From positions 72,886,753 through 72,948,752 of the forward strand of contig CM055095.1 of NCBI GenBank assembly GCA_029204225.1: a stretch of DNA of 62,000 bases. Direction: 5' to 3'. Shown here piece after piece: positions 11,359-23,882 of the stretch (positions are counted from its first letter, which is position 1; each line of letters starts with the position of its first letter). A program made the position numbers and the translations under genes. This stretch comes from Diphasiastrum complanatum (Eukaryota > Streptophyta > Lycopodiopsida > Lycopodiales > Lycopodiaceae). The notes below the pieces were generated by a model. The model did not search any database. It saw only the letters and a program-made list of their open reading frames with translations, and was not told the DNA's origin.

Positions 11359-12305
11359 GGCATCAAGGTCTAAGACAGAGGCAGATACTATAGCCTCATG
11401 ATAGGGGACATAGGCTGTGCATTAGGAGTAGGCTCCATTTTTACAGAGAGAAGAGAGGTTAATTAAGAAGAGAAGATTGAAGAGAATCAAAAGCTACTCA
11501 AGGAAGGTAGATATAGGGCTACTCTTGTTGTCTCTTCACAAACCAAATGGTATTGTCCATGGCTGCCAAGATGAATAAGAGAGAGCAAAGAGAAGCATGC
11601 ACCACCACCTCCACCTTATTTATCATAAAACAGATGCATGGAAGAGGCATACATCCCTCTTCATGCCATCCTATCAACTGCCAAGTGGCCTTGCTTTGCC
11701 ACCTAGCCTCCACTCAGCCTTCTGGCCTTCTCCTAGCAATCTGCCAGGTGGCCTACAGCCCCACCCCCTTCACTTTTTCTTGCTTTTCTTCAGATGGCCC
11801 ATCGTTGATATACAGGGACAGGTATGGAGAAAACGCTTCTAGTAAGCAGGGAGGGCCCCGATTTCCCTGGTCAAGATTAGAAAGAGGGCGGAATAGGAAA
11901 ACATTGCCTGTAGACACCTTGTCCGGGCCCAAATAGTGCCACGTGGTAGTTTTCTTCTCGTTTCCTAGAGGAGCATCGCTGATCAGACAGTGATCAGAAG
12001 TTTTCACATTTAACACGATGAGGAGGGCCCATCGCAACAGATCTATACTGCAATCTGAGCGGAACAAAGGAAAGAAGGACCGCCAACTGTCCTTTCTTGG
12101 ACAGTGCCATGTGGCAGGGCTTCCATGGGCCCCCACAACTATTTTTTCTAAACTTTTTTTCGTCAAAATTTTGAAAAAACAGCGGGAAGAAGAACCTTAG
12201 AAGATGCATAAAAAATTCATTTTAAATTCATTTTGAAATCCGTCAGAAGCAGCAAAACTTACAAAAGAAGCTCTACGGATCAATGCACCTGCTTTCAGCA
12301 TGTAG
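11359..12305 (-). other. GypB untranslated leader
   Basis: The stretch between the primer site and gag. Several open frames of 60-137 codons occur on both strands, but none has recognisable domains. It is best read as the non-coding leader of GypB. Confidence 0.55.
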
Positions 12306-12319
12306 TGGCTCTGATACCA
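12306..12319 (-). other. Primer-binding site of GypB (tRNA-iMet type)
   Basis: On the minus strand this is TGGTATCAGAGCCA, two bases after the LTR end CA at 12322-12323. It fixes the orientation of GypB and the position of its 5' LTR to the right. Confidence 0.88.
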
Positions 12320-12321
12320 TA

Positions 12322-12481
12322 TGTTTTACTTACTGCAAACCTCCAGGTGCCGGTTAACCACAAGAGACCGAACGATTCACGTTCCACCCCGCCATAGGAC
12401 CTAATCCGGGTCCACTCACCGTGCCCTGGCCAGTGAATGTATCAAGATGGATCCGACCTCCATCCCAGACGGCGTCCCATA
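12322..12481 (-). repeat. GypB 5' LTR, inner part
   Basis: It starts (plus view) TGTTTTACTTACTGC next to the primer site and runs to the CopB insertion point. The last five bases CCATA (12477-12481) are repeated at 24679-24683 on the far side of CopB, so the LTR continues at 24684. Confidence 0.78.
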
Positions 12482-12855
12482 TGTTAAAATTGAAAAATAA
12501 TCCATATTGATTTCTTGGCTTGCTACAAATGTTGTACCATGCAAGCATGTAGCTCATTAATGCAAAATGCCAAGTTTGGCCTACGTAGAACTCGAGCTAC
12601 ATGGTTATGTATTGTCTAGTTTGATAAATGCAACTTGCATATAGTTTGTAGACATAGAATTAGCATGATTATGCTTGTAAAAACTCGTGGCAACTCACAT
12701 GCATTAATTGTAAGTGATCCATAGTGACATGCAAGGCATGCACAAAGTTATTGGACACATGCATGATGATTTGGACATTTTTAGTTAGAACTAGTACACT
12801 TGTAAAAAGTTGGTAGAATTTCATGCATGACAAGTGACAAATGTCACATAGACTC
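12482..12855 (+). repeat. CopB 5' LTR, left half
   Basis: It begins TGTTAAAATTG and matches 23883-24256 with a handful of substitutions. It ends at GACTC (12851-12855), the target site used by CopA, and resumes after 18708. Confidence 0.9.
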
Positions 12856-13505
12856 TGTGAAAGATTCAACTAGTTTCATCACATTTTGCAATATTTTCAT
12901 ATTTGGCATATTGAGGCCAAAACTTGTTTTAGATTTAGAGGTTGACTTTTCAAAGTTCATTAGTCTAAATTTCATTTGAATAAACACTTTTTGAAAGTGT
13001 GGGAAAGATAGAATGCGAGTTTGAGTAGATTCAATTTGAATAAGTTGGGTACATTGAATCTAGACCCAAAATTGGTAGGGTTAGCATTTTGGTGGGAAAG
13101 CCAAGTGGCCAAATAGGGTTTGGACCTGTTATAAAAGGATGTAACTCACGGAGAGAGTCATCTTCTCTCTTCTCTATCTCATTTCATGCTTATACATGGT
13201 TCTCTTGGGTTCTACTATCCATTGGTGCACTATCTTGGTGATTGCTTGCAATTCTATGTGTAGAATGATCTATATTTGTTATTTTTGGATCCACATGTGT
13301 GAAATACAGTAGCTTGCTAGTTTTGTATGGACAGCTACGGTACATAATCATTTCATTCAAGTTTGATCAAGTTCTATTAGTGTTTGCATCTCAAATTGTG
13401 TGTAGATGCTGATTTTTCTACATTGGTGAAATTGGTAGTGTATTTCTCTTTCTAACCAAAGATCATTCAAGTAGATTGGATCTTAAGGATCTGAAATCTT
13501 TCACA
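12856..13505 (+). repeat. 5' LTR of CopA
   Basis: TGTGAAAGATTC at the start and GAAATCTTTCACA at the end; the first and last 9 bases (TGTGAAAGA and TCTTTCACA) are inverted copies of each other. A TATA box (TATAAAAGG, 13130-13138) is placed about 275 bp into the LTR, followed by a CT-rich start region. Confidence 0.94.
13130..13138 (+). promoter_or_regulatory. TATA box of the CopA LTR promoter
   Basis: TATAAAAGG, conserved at 18328-18336 in the 3' LTR. About 30 bases downstream is the CT-rich block TCTTCTCTCTTCTC, a plausible transcription start and R-region beginning. Confidence 0.75.
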
Positions 13506-13517
13506 TGGTATCAGAGC
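13506..13517 (+). other. Primer-binding site of CopA (tRNA-iMet type)
   Basis: TGGTATCAGAGC directly follows the LTR end with no spacer, matching the initiator-Met tRNA 3' end. The leader 13518-14105 that follows shows no gene. Confidence 0.92.
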
Positions 13518-14105
13518 TTGTGTTTCAGGTTATGAAGGAGGAAATCAGATCTATCAATGATTTGGTGAAGATATCAAGTCTAGAGCATGCTAGAGAGGAT
13601 TCTACGCCAAAATCGGATTTTTTGCTTTTGTAGATTGGATCTTTTGTAGATCAAAACACTAAATAGGTCAATATACTTGTTCAATTCCGTTTTTTGAATT
13701 CACATGCTGGATTTGGCCGATTTTTGGATCATTGGTTCAGCCTAAGTGATGGCTTATAGATTGCATATCAAATTTTCAGCATTTGCATGTAGATTTGGAA
13801 TATTCAATTTTTTGTGATTTTGTCAAAACCCTAATTTTGATTGAATCTCTAGTTTGTGAGTTTACTGAACTTCATTTGAGTGTGTTTCAATCTTAGGAAG
13901 TGGCAAAAGTCATTAGATTGAGGATAGATCATAGGTTGATCAAGATTCCATGATTCTATGTGTTGACTTGCTTGGATAAGTGCTAGAAGAGAATTTGTGA
14001 GATAGTTTCAAATTTTGGTGATTTCTTTTGAAAGCATTTGTTGTTGTTCAAAGGAGTGCTTTGTGCATTGAAAAAGGTTGAAAGAGAAGATCAGGTCATT
14101 GCTAC

Positions 14106-17100
14106 TTGGCAACCTCAATTGGAGTCATGTTGGAAGCCAATGATAGGCTTACCTCAAGTAACTATTCATTATGGAAAGTGAGGGTGGAGTCACTTCTTGA
14201 GATGAATGATGTTTTGGATATTGTTGTAGGTTTGGAGGAGAGACCAGCAACACAACAAGATCAATTGAGGTATGAAAAGAGGGCCAAGAAGGCTCTACAC
14301 ATGATAAAGATGAATGTTACCAATGAACTTCTCAAGGAAGTTGGTAAGTGCACATCATCTTTGGAAGCTTGGAATTCATTGAAGAAGCTTTATGAATCCA
14401 AGTCTACTTCTAGAGTGTTGACTCTAAGAAGGCAAATCTTTTCTTGTTTGCAAAAGAATGAAGAAAGTCCAAGTACTTTTGTTTTGAGAATGAAAGCATT
14501 GAATGATGAGTTAGCTTGCATAGATGAAAGCATTAAGGAAGGAGAGCTTATTCAAGTGATTCTTAATGGCTTGTTGGATGCTCATGCTAACATTGTTCAA
14601 AGTATTGCTATTCAAAAGACTTTTCCAAGTTTGATGGATCTTCAAGAGATCTTGATCAATGAGGAATATAGGCTTCAAGCAAGAGGTGGATCTACATCGA
14701 CACTTCAAGAAGATGCTATGTTCACAAAGGGCAAATTCAAGGGCAAAACCAAAAGCAAGTGGTCTAAAGGGCAAGATCAAGTGGATGCTTCTTCAAATGG
14801 CAAAAAGAAGGATAGATCAAAGCTCAAGTGCTTCTATTGTGGCATCAAAGGACACTTTGCAAGTGAGTGCTACAAGAAGAAGAGAGATCAAGGAGACAAG
14901 CAAGGTAATCTTACTCTTGATGAGGATGGTTTGGATGTGCAAGATGCAAATGATGATGCTTTTGTGATGTCTTCATGTATGCTTGCTAATGATGGAGATC
15001 TAGATCCTTGGTGGATTGATAGTGGAGCAAGTTCACACATGACCTTTCACAAAGAGTACTTCACTTCTTTGTTGGCATATGGAGATGACAAGAGGGTGAT
15101 CTACACGGCCAATGATGGTGAGTGTGCAATCAAAGGGATTGGCACAATTCCTATTTCTCTCTCTACAAATAGGAATGTTCATTTGGAGGATGTCTTGTTT
15201 ATTCCATCTATTACCAAGAATTTGCTTAGTGTGAGTCAAATGCTAAGTAAGGGCCTCAAGGTGGAGTTTGATGGAGATGCTTGTTTGATCAAAAGGAAGG
15301 ATGTCTTGATTGGAAAAGGTAAAAGGCAAGGGAAGTTGTTGAAACTTGATGCTTGTGTTATTGCTAACCAAGTTGGATGTGTTGCAAGGGAGCAAATTTC
15401 TATTCAAGAGGTTTGGCACAAAAGGATGGGACACCTCAACTTCAAGTCATTGGAGGTAATGGCAAGGAAGAAGGTTGTGATTGGTCTTCCAAGTTCCTTA
15501 AGTAATGACAAGCATGTTTGTGAGTCTTGTGCTTTGTCCAAGTCACATAGACTACCTTATACTAGATCTATTTATAGATCTACAAAGCCTTTTCAACTTG
15601 TACATTCGGATATTCATGGATTTACTACAATTAGCAATAGTGGAGCTAAGATGTATGTAACATTCATTGATGATTTTAGTAGATTTTGTTGGATCTATCT
15701 ACTAAAGAGCAAGGATGAATGTATGATGTCTTTGTCAAGTTCAAGAATGCAAGGGAGAACCAATTTTCCACAAAGATCAAGTGCTTGAGAGGTGACAATG
15801 GTAGTGAGTACATATCTTACAAGTTCAAGGCCTTTTGTGATGAGCATGGGATCAAGAGGGAGTATACAACATCAAGGACCCCACAACAAAATGGAGTGGC
15901 TGAAAGGAAGAATAGAACTTTATGTGAAAGTGCTAAAGCTATGAGGTTAAGTGCTAATCTTGACAAACCATTTTGGGATCAAGCTTTGTTGTGTGCCAAT
16001 TTCTTGTGCAATAGGTGGCCGAGTGCTATTTTGGATGGAAGGACACCTTTTGAGATGCTATTCAAGAGGAGGCCGAGTGTCAACTTTCTAAGAACCTTTG
16101 GACGCACATGCTATGTCAACATTACTCTTGATGATAGGACCAAGGAGGATCCATCTTCAAGAAGAGGTATTTTTGTTGGATATAGTGAGGTGAGTAAAGC
16201 CTACAAGGTTTACATTCCTTCTACTAACAAATTGATTGTTGGTAGAGATGTCATTTTTGATGAGGGAAACATTACAAAGGTGTCTTCAAGCATGATTGAT
16301 GGTAAAGTAGATGGTTCTAACATTCTTGATGTTGATGAGAAGGATCCTACTTTGGATGGTGGTGATGATGGACCTTCATCAAGTCAAAAGCCAAGGAGAA
16401 CATCAAGAGAAAGACAAGTACCTTCAAGGCTCACATATGATCAAAAGGGTAAGCAAGTAGTTTCTGGAAATTATGTTGCTTTTCTAACCTCTTTGGATGA
16501 GCCTACAAGTGTAGATCAAGCAAGGAAAGAAGAGGAGTGGATCCAAGCAATGGATCTTGAGTATCAAGCTCTTATGAAGAATGGAACATGGAGATTGGTG
16601 GAGTTGCCTAAGGACAAGAAAGCTATTGGATGCAAATGGATCTTCAAAGTGAAGACAAACCAAGATGGATCTATCAACAAGTACAAGGCAAGGTTAGTGG
16701 CAAAAGGATATGCTCAACAACAAGGAATTGACTATGATGAGACCTTTGCACCCGTGGCAAAGATGGTAAGCATTCGAGTCATCATTTCACTTGCTACACT
16801 TTATGGATGGGATCTATGGCAAATGGACATTTCAAATGCATTCTTGAATGGTGATCTTGAGGAGGAAGTATACATGGAGCAACCCGAGAGCTACATCTCA
16901 TCAACAAAGCCAAATCATGTGTGTCTTCTAGAAAAGAAGTTGTATGGCCTTAAGCAAGCACCAAGGAGTTGGTATGCTAAGCTTAACACTTTTTTACTCT
17001 CTCAAGGCTTTGTTATGAGTGAGTATGATCATTCACTTTTTTATAGGTTTGCTGGAAATGATGTTACCATCTTGCTAATCTATGTGGATGATATCATCTT

Positions 17101-18057
17101 GAGTGGTGGAGACAATCAAGAAGTGGAGGATATCAAGAATGCTCTTAAGAAGGAGTTTGAGGTGCATGATCTTGGTAATTTGCATTACATTTTAGGAATA
17201 GAAGTCATTAGATCTTCTCAATCTACTTTCATTTGTCAAGAGAAGTATGCTAATTCTATTCTAGAAAGATTTCATATGGTAGATGCAAAAGCTATTGATA
17301 CACCTATGGAGTCTCATGTAAAGCTTACTATAAGAGGTAATGAAAGATCCTTCAAGGACATTACTCTCTATAGAAAGCTAGTTGGTTCACTCATCTATCT
17401 AACCATTACTAGACCTGATCTAAGCTATTGTGTTGGAAGATTGAGTCAATTCATGCAAGATCCTAGTGAGGAGCATTGGAAGCTAGGAAAGCGAGTTTTG
17501 AGGTACATCATTGGAACTCGAGATTTTGGCATATTGTATGAGGGATCATCACCTAATCTTTTTGGATTTTCAGATTCGAACTATGCTGGAGATATAATGG
17601 ATAGGAAATCCATTAGTTCTTATTGTATTTTCATAGGTGATGGAGCTATATCATGGATGTCAAAGAAACAAGCCACTATCTCATTGTCATCTAGTGAGGC
17701 CGAGTACAAAGCTCTTACACATTGCACAAAGGAGATGGTATGGATCAAGAGGATGATCAAGGATCTTCACTTGCTGGATTTTTCAGAGAGCCCAATCATC
17801 TTTTGTGAAAATCAATCAGCCCAAAGAATGGCATCCAATCCTATCTTTCATGCTAGGAGCAAGCATATTGAGATACAATATCATTTTGTGAGGGAGCGAG
17901 TCATTGCAAAGGAGGTGGAGCTTCAACATGTGTCTTCAAGGGAATGTGTAGCTGATATCTTCACCAAAGCATTGGGAAAAGACTTGTTCATGAATCATAG
18001 GACTTCACTTGGAGTATTATCAAAGTCTATGCTAAAACTAGTTGAAGAGGAAGTGTG
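14106..18057 (+). pseudogene. CopA gag-pol polyprotein, one frameshift
   Basis: A single Copia polyprotein in two frames (14106-15788 and 15719-18058). Order: UBN2-type gag (LTSSNYSLWKVRVESLL), CCHC knuckle CFYCGIKGHFASEC (about 14829-14870), protease IDSGASSHM, pre-integrase VWHKRMGHLN with CESCALSK, integrase with HSDIHG, LRGDNGSEY and PQQNGVAERKNR (DDE complete), RT with MDISNAFLNG and YVDDIIL, RNase H with DSNYAGD, SSSEAEY and ENQSAQ. Catalytic residues all look intact. The start codon equivalent to CopB's ATG is TTG at 14106; the first ATG in frame is 14127. The only serious defect is a small indel near 15715-15725, within integrase. The stop codon lies inside the 3' LTR. Confidence 0.92.
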
Positions 18058-18703
18058 AAAGATTCAACTAGTTTCATCACATTTTGCAATATTTTCATAT
18101 TTGCCATATTGAGGCCAAAACTTGTTTTAGACTTAGAGGTTGACTTTTCAAAGTTCATTAGTCTAAATTTCATTTTAATAAACACTTTTTGAAAGTGTGG
18201 GAAAGATAGAATGCGAGTTTGAGTAGATTCAATTTGAATAAGTTGGGTACTTTGAATCTAGACCCAAAATTGGTAGGGTTAGCATTTTGGTGAGAAAGCC
18301 AAGTGGCCAAATAGGATTTGGACCTGTTATAAAAGGATGTAACTCGTGGAGAGAGTCATCTTCTCTCTTCTCTATCTCATTTCATGCCTATACATGGTTC
18401 TCTTGGGTTCTACTATCCATTGGTGCACTATCTTGGTGATTGCTTGCAATTCTATGTGTAGAATGATCTATATTTGTTATTTTTGGATCCACACGTGTGA
18501 AATACAGTAGCTTGCTGATTTTGTACGGACAACAACAGTACATAATCATTTCATTCAAGTTTGATCAAGTTCTATTAGTGTTTGCATCTCAAATTGTGTG
18601 TAGATGCTGATTTTTCTACATTGGTGAAATTGGTAGTGTATTTCTCTTTCTAACCAAAGATCATTCAAGTAGATTGGATCTTAAGGATCTGAAATCTTTC
18701 ACA
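18054..18703 (+). repeat. 3' LTR of CopA
   Basis: 650 bp, the same length as the 5' copy. The TGA ending pol (18055-18057) overlaps its first bases. It is followed by GACTC and then by the rest of the CopB LTR. Confidence 0.94.
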
Positions 18704-18708
18704 GACTC

Positions 18709-19130
18709 TAGATGTCACTTTAGATGTCATTTTGGAATGGATAGATATGATTCTACCTCGAGCTACCTCAATCTCCATAAATATGTGTAGCTCTCCACAC
18801 AATTGATAATGAAGAACCAAAGTTTTCTAGCTATCTCATGTCATTTTGGATCTAAACAAATATTGCTTGTTATCTCTCTAGCTCTCTCTCTCTCTCTAAC
18901 TCGTGTTGAGGCTAATGCTCATACATTGAAATCTTGTATTTTTTTCATTCTTTGATCATTGCTATTATATTATGTTGATTAGCATGCTAGATTGTGGATT
19001 AGCCATTTCTTCTGAACTAGATTTTGTTGATCAATCTAGAATCAGGATATAGTGCCAATCACAAAACTTAATTAAGATCAGTCACTCTTGTGGACATTCC
19101 CCACACGTGTGAATTCTGAAAATTTTGTCA
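18709..19130 (+). repeat. CopB 5' LTR, right half
   Basis: It continues the CopB LTR after CopA, matching the second half of 23883-24678. It includes a short TC run and ends CACACGTGTGAATTCTG...GTCA just before the primer site. Confidence 0.9.
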
Positions 19131-19144
19131 TGGTATCAGAGCCA
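19131..19144 (+). other. Primer-binding site of CopB (tRNA-iMet type)
   Basis: TGGTATCAGAGCCA directly after the 5' LTR end GTCA. Confidence 0.9.
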
Positions 19145-19900
19145 CATTAAGCTTTGCATGCTAACAACTCTGACTGTACAAGAAACTGAGAGCTTAATCG
19201 AGCAAAAAAGCAGTTTTGCACTTTTTCTAACCTTTATCTGAAGTGTATTTGGATCAAATCGGACTTGAACTGAATTTTTTGACCTAAATTGAGGAAGTAC
19301 GGAATTCTGGAATTCCGCACGTGTGAAAATCAGAGTTTTTCAGTCCCTTTGTTCTCCTTACTTATAGATCCAAAGATAGCAATCTTATAGCTTGATGGAA
19401 AGCATTTGATTCGTACTTTCCATAGAAATTGAAACCAAATCAATCTGATGTGTCTAGCAAGAGCTATAAGCTCTTAAAGAGGATAGGGATAGGTCCAAAA
19501 TCCTAGTGACAACATTTTGATTTGATTCAATTATACTTTGTTCTGAATTCATTGTTTTGAGCATCCAACACAAGAAACTGTAGATCAATACTGAGTTTGA
19601 AGTATTTGAACACCCTTTGAGCCTTTTGAGTGTCAATAGTGTTTTCTTTTGAAGCATTTCACACGTGCCAAAAGTAGGATTCAAACCAGCCAAAGTGTCG
19701 CAAACCACTTTTTGTGTCTGATCTATATAACTTGTCTTGTTGAATATTTGAGATTCATCTCATATATAGTTGCAAGTGTTTCACATAGGAAGGTAGTTCA
19801 ACCTTGAAAATACCTATAGTTAAAGAGAACAACAACTCTAAGTCTGATAGGAACAAGCTCAAACATATTTCAATCCAATAACTAAGAAGTCTTCATTTTA

Positions 19901-22900
19901 ATGGCATCTCAGGGAGGATATCTTCTAGAAGCCAGGGAAAGATTAAACACTCCTAATTACTCAATTTGGAAGTTAAGAATGGAGTCTGTTTTGATTCTCT
20001 AGGATGTTATGGATATTGTGCTTGGTGTTGAGGAGGAGCCTCAAGCACAAGTTGAAATTCCTAAATATAAGAAGAGAGCTAGAATGGCTCTACATTTCAT
20101 TAAGATGAATGTATCTAATGAAATTTTGAGAGAGATAGGATCTTGCACTATAGCCAAAGAAGCTTGGGATGCACTAAAGACCATCTATGAAGCAAAGAAT
20201 ACTTCTAGAATACTCACTCTTAGGAATCAGATTTTCCAAATTTTCAAAAGAAGTGAAGAGAGTGCATCTAACTATGTTTTGAGAGTCAAAGATTTACATA
20301 GAGAGCTTTCCTATGTTGGTGTTACCATTAACCAAGTTGAGCTAGTTCAAGTCATACTGAATGGCTTGAGAGATGACTATGATAATCTTGTTCAGTCTTT
20401 TTCTATTAAGGAGGAGTTACCTAATCTAGAAACTCTTCAAGGAATTCTTATTTTTTAAGAATCTAGACAAAGCTATAAACTCTCCAGGATGAACAAACTT
20501 GAACATGGTGGAAGTGACAAAGCCCTCTTTGTCAAAGGCAAGCAGAAAGGAAGGAGTAAGAACCAATTCTCTCAAGCATACAACAAAGACAAAGCCAAAG
20601 ATCGAGATCAAGATGGTGAAGAGGATGATACATCTCATCCCTCTAACTCAAAAACCAAGAAGAAAAAAGAAAAGTGCTTCTTCTGTGGCAAAAAGAGGCA
20701 CTATGCCTCTAATTGCTTTAAGAAGAAAAACCAACTCAAGCAAGCTAATCTCTCCAAAGAGATTAAAGAAGATTCTGTTGCAAGTGATGGAGAAGGATCA
20801 CTTATGGTGTCTAGTTTTTCTTCATCACCTTTCAAGAAAGATGGAGCTTGGTACATAGACAGTGGAGCCTCTTCACATATGTGCTATTCAAAGGAGTCAT
20901 TTGACTCAATCTTACCTTTCAAAGGACTCAAGAGATCTATTTACACAGCTAATGATCATGAGTGTCCAATAGAAGGAATTGGCAACATTCCATTGAAACT
21001 TGCTTCTTCAAAAGTTCTTGCACTTTCTAATGTTCTTTTCATTCCAAAACTTACAAAGAACTTAATTAGTATGGGAAAGTTGCTTGATAATGGTTGTGAT
21101 GTAAAGCTCAACTCCAATACTTGTTTTATCAAGAGAAAAGGATGAGATCCTTGTTGATGGAACTAGATGTGGTGGAATTTTTAAGTTGAATGCTTATGAT
21201 AATGCAAAACTGTGTGAAGTTGTTTTGTTATCCAAGGAGGAGCTGTGGCATAGAAGGTTGGGACATCCTAACTTTACATCTATGTCTTCTATGGTTAAGA
21301 ATGAGAAGGCTATTGGTCTTCCAAAATCTCTTTCTAAAGATTTCAAGCCTTGTGAGGCTTTGCCATTGCAAAGTCACACAGAAAGCCATATCAGAAGTCT
21401 TTTATAAAGACTACTTGTCCATTGGAACTCATACATTCAGATGTACATTTTTCCTCTTCTAAAAGTATTGGTGGTGCAACATGTTTTGTCACCTTTATTG
21501 ATGACTTTACTAGATACACTTGGTTGTATCTACTTTCTTCAAAGGCTATGGTTTTTGATCACTTATCTTCAAAGCTTATGTAGAAAAACAGTTTTCTTGT
21601 AAAGTTAAAGCTTTAAGATGTGATGGAGGAGGTGAATATATCTCCAACAAGTTTCATAATTATCGTGAAAGTGAAGGAATAAAGAGAAAATTTTCTTGTG
21701 CCTATTCTCCATCTCAAAATGGAGTAGCTGAAAGGAAAAACAGATCTTTATGTGAGTGTGCTAAAACAATTCAAATAACAGCTTCTTTGCCTATTGAATA
21801 TTGGGGTGAAGCTATAAATTGTGCAAACTATTTGTGCAATAGATTACCTCACAATGCTCTTGCTGGAAAATCACCTTTTGAAGTCTTTTTTAAAAAAAAA
21901 CCTAAGGTAGAATACCTTAGAGTTTTTGGTTGTACTTGCTTTGTTGATATGCCTTTGGAAACAAGGAAAAGAGATGATCCTAATTCTGTTAAAGGGATCA
22001 TGGTTGGATATGCATCCAACAAGAAAGCCTACAGGATCTACGTTCCCTCTACCTCAACTACAATTGAGAGTAGAGATGTGATATTCCATGAAGATCAAAA
22101 ATACATTCTTGAGAAGGCCGAGTTCAAAGATTCTCACAAAGATACTCCAATCATCACCCTTGAAGATCATCATGGAGAGATGGGGCCGAGATTTGAGGAG
22201 TCACCTCGAATTTTTTCACCAAGGAGATATCAAAGAGAAAGATCCGAACCTAGAAGGCTTACCTATGAAGATAGAGGAAAGCAAGTGGAAATCAACTCCA
22301 CTAATTGTGCCTATTTTATTTCTCATGAGGAGCCGAAGGATGTATATGATGCTATCAACTCAAAAGAATGGTACCTTGCCATGAAGGAAGAATATGTTGC
22401 TTTGATGGCCAATAATACATGGGAACTTGTGGATCTTCCATCCAACAAGCATACCATTGGTTGCAAATGGGTTTTTCGAGTCAAGTATAATCAAGATGGC
22501 ACAATCAACAAGTACAAGGCTAGGCTTTGTACTAAAGGATTTGCTCAAGTATATGGACTTGATTATGAGGAGACCTTTGCCCCAGTTGCAAAGATGGTGT
22601 CAATTAGACTCATAATTTCTCTTGCTTGTTTTTTCAATCGGCAAATTCTTCAACTAGATGTTTCTAATGCATTTATAAATGGCTATCTAGAAGAAGAGAT
22701 CTATATGGATAAACCTATTGGGTTCATCCATGATGAGGGAAAAGTTTGCTTGCTCTTCAAAAGTTTATATGGATTAAAGCAAGCCCCAAGGTCATGGTAT
22801 TCTCGACTTAATACCTTTCTTGAGTCACTAGGATTTAATCTTAGTAACTATGATCCTTCCTCATATGTCAAGTTTTTTGATAAAGATATTGTCATCCTTC

Positions 22901-23865
22901 TTATTTATGTTGATGATGTCATTCTGGCAGGAAGTTGTATCAAGTTAGTTGAGGAAACCAAGATTGCACTTGGAAAAGAATTCAAGATGCAAGATCTTGA
23001 AAAAATACACTATATTCTAGGATTAGAGATTGACTTTCTTAAAGATAAAGCTTTCATATGTCAATCTAAGTATGCTCTTTCAATGTTAAAAAAGCTCAAT
23101 ATATTTAATTGTAAGAGTATAGAAACACCTATGGAACAAAATGTAAAGGACTCTAACAAAGGTGATGAAAGATCCTTCGAGGACATCACACTTTTTAGAA
23201 GTCTTATAGGCTCCTTAATTTGGCTCACAATAACTAGACCTGACATAAGCTTTAGTGTTCGTAAGTTGAGCCAGGCTATGCAAAATCCTTCAGTTTATCA
23301 TTGGAAAAAGGCCAAGAGAGTGCTTAGATATATATCTTCAACTTTTGATTTTGGTTTATTATATAAAAGTGAAGATCTTTCTATTATTGGTGATTCAGAC
23401 TCGGATTTTGCAAGTGATAGAGCAGATCGGAAATCTACAAGTGCTTATGTTATATATCTTGGAGGAAACTTGATATCTTGGCTTTCCAAAAAGCAAGATA
23501 CTGTATCACTCTCATCATGTGAAGCTGAGTACAAGGCACTCACTACAACAACAAAGGAAGTGCTTTTGATCAAGGGGTTACTAGTGGAGCTAAAGATAAT
23601 TATGGAAGAAAATATACCTATGATCATGTGTGACAACATTTCAGCTCAAGCCCTTGCCAACAACCCAATATTCCATGCAAGGAGAAAACATATCGAAGTT
23701 GCACACCACTTCGTGAGAGAGAAGCTCATTGGAGGTGAAATCAAATTGGAGCACATCGACACATCGTCTTGCATTGCAGATATGCTCCCTTTGAGCAAAA
23801 GTTCCTTCAACAAGCATAGAGCCAACCTTGGAGTTATACCAAGATCCCTGTTCAAATCAATATAG
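19901..23865 (+). pseudogene. CopB gag-pol polyprotein, several breaks
   Basis: ATG at 19901 begins MASQGGYLLEARERL, a UBN2-type gag. In-frame stops occur at 20000-20002 and 20456-20458, and a frameshift near 21140. Order: CCHC knuckle CFFCGKKRHYASNC, protease IDSGASSHM, pre-integrase LWHRRLGHPN, integrase broken between about 21410 and 21790 but still showing CDGGGEY and SQNGVAERKNR, RT with LDVSNAFING and YVDDVIL, RNase H with DSDFASD, SSCEAEY and CDNISAQA. RT-RNase H (21787-23865) is one long open frame. The family is related to CopA but distinct. Confidence 0.9.
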
Positions 23866-23882
23866 ATCATTTCTAGGAGGAG

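Larger units (their letters stand above)
12856..18703 (+). mobile_element. Nearly intact Copia element CopA
   Basis: A 5.85-kb element with two 650-bp LTRs (12856-13505 and 18054-18703), TG...CA ends and the exact 5-bp duplication GACTC (12851-12855 and 18704-18708). The primer site abuts the 5' LTR, and the polypurine stretch GAAGAGGAAG abuts the 3' LTR. LTR copies differ at about 16 sites by eye. The single gag-pol frame has one frameshift near 15720. It sits inside the CopB 5' LTR, so it is younger than CopB. It is the best preserved transposon of the window. Confidence 0.95.

Noticed and set aside
11547-12209. Genes in the GypB leader
   Set aside because: The open frames occur on both strands, overlap and lack domains; the position is between primer site and gag of one element.
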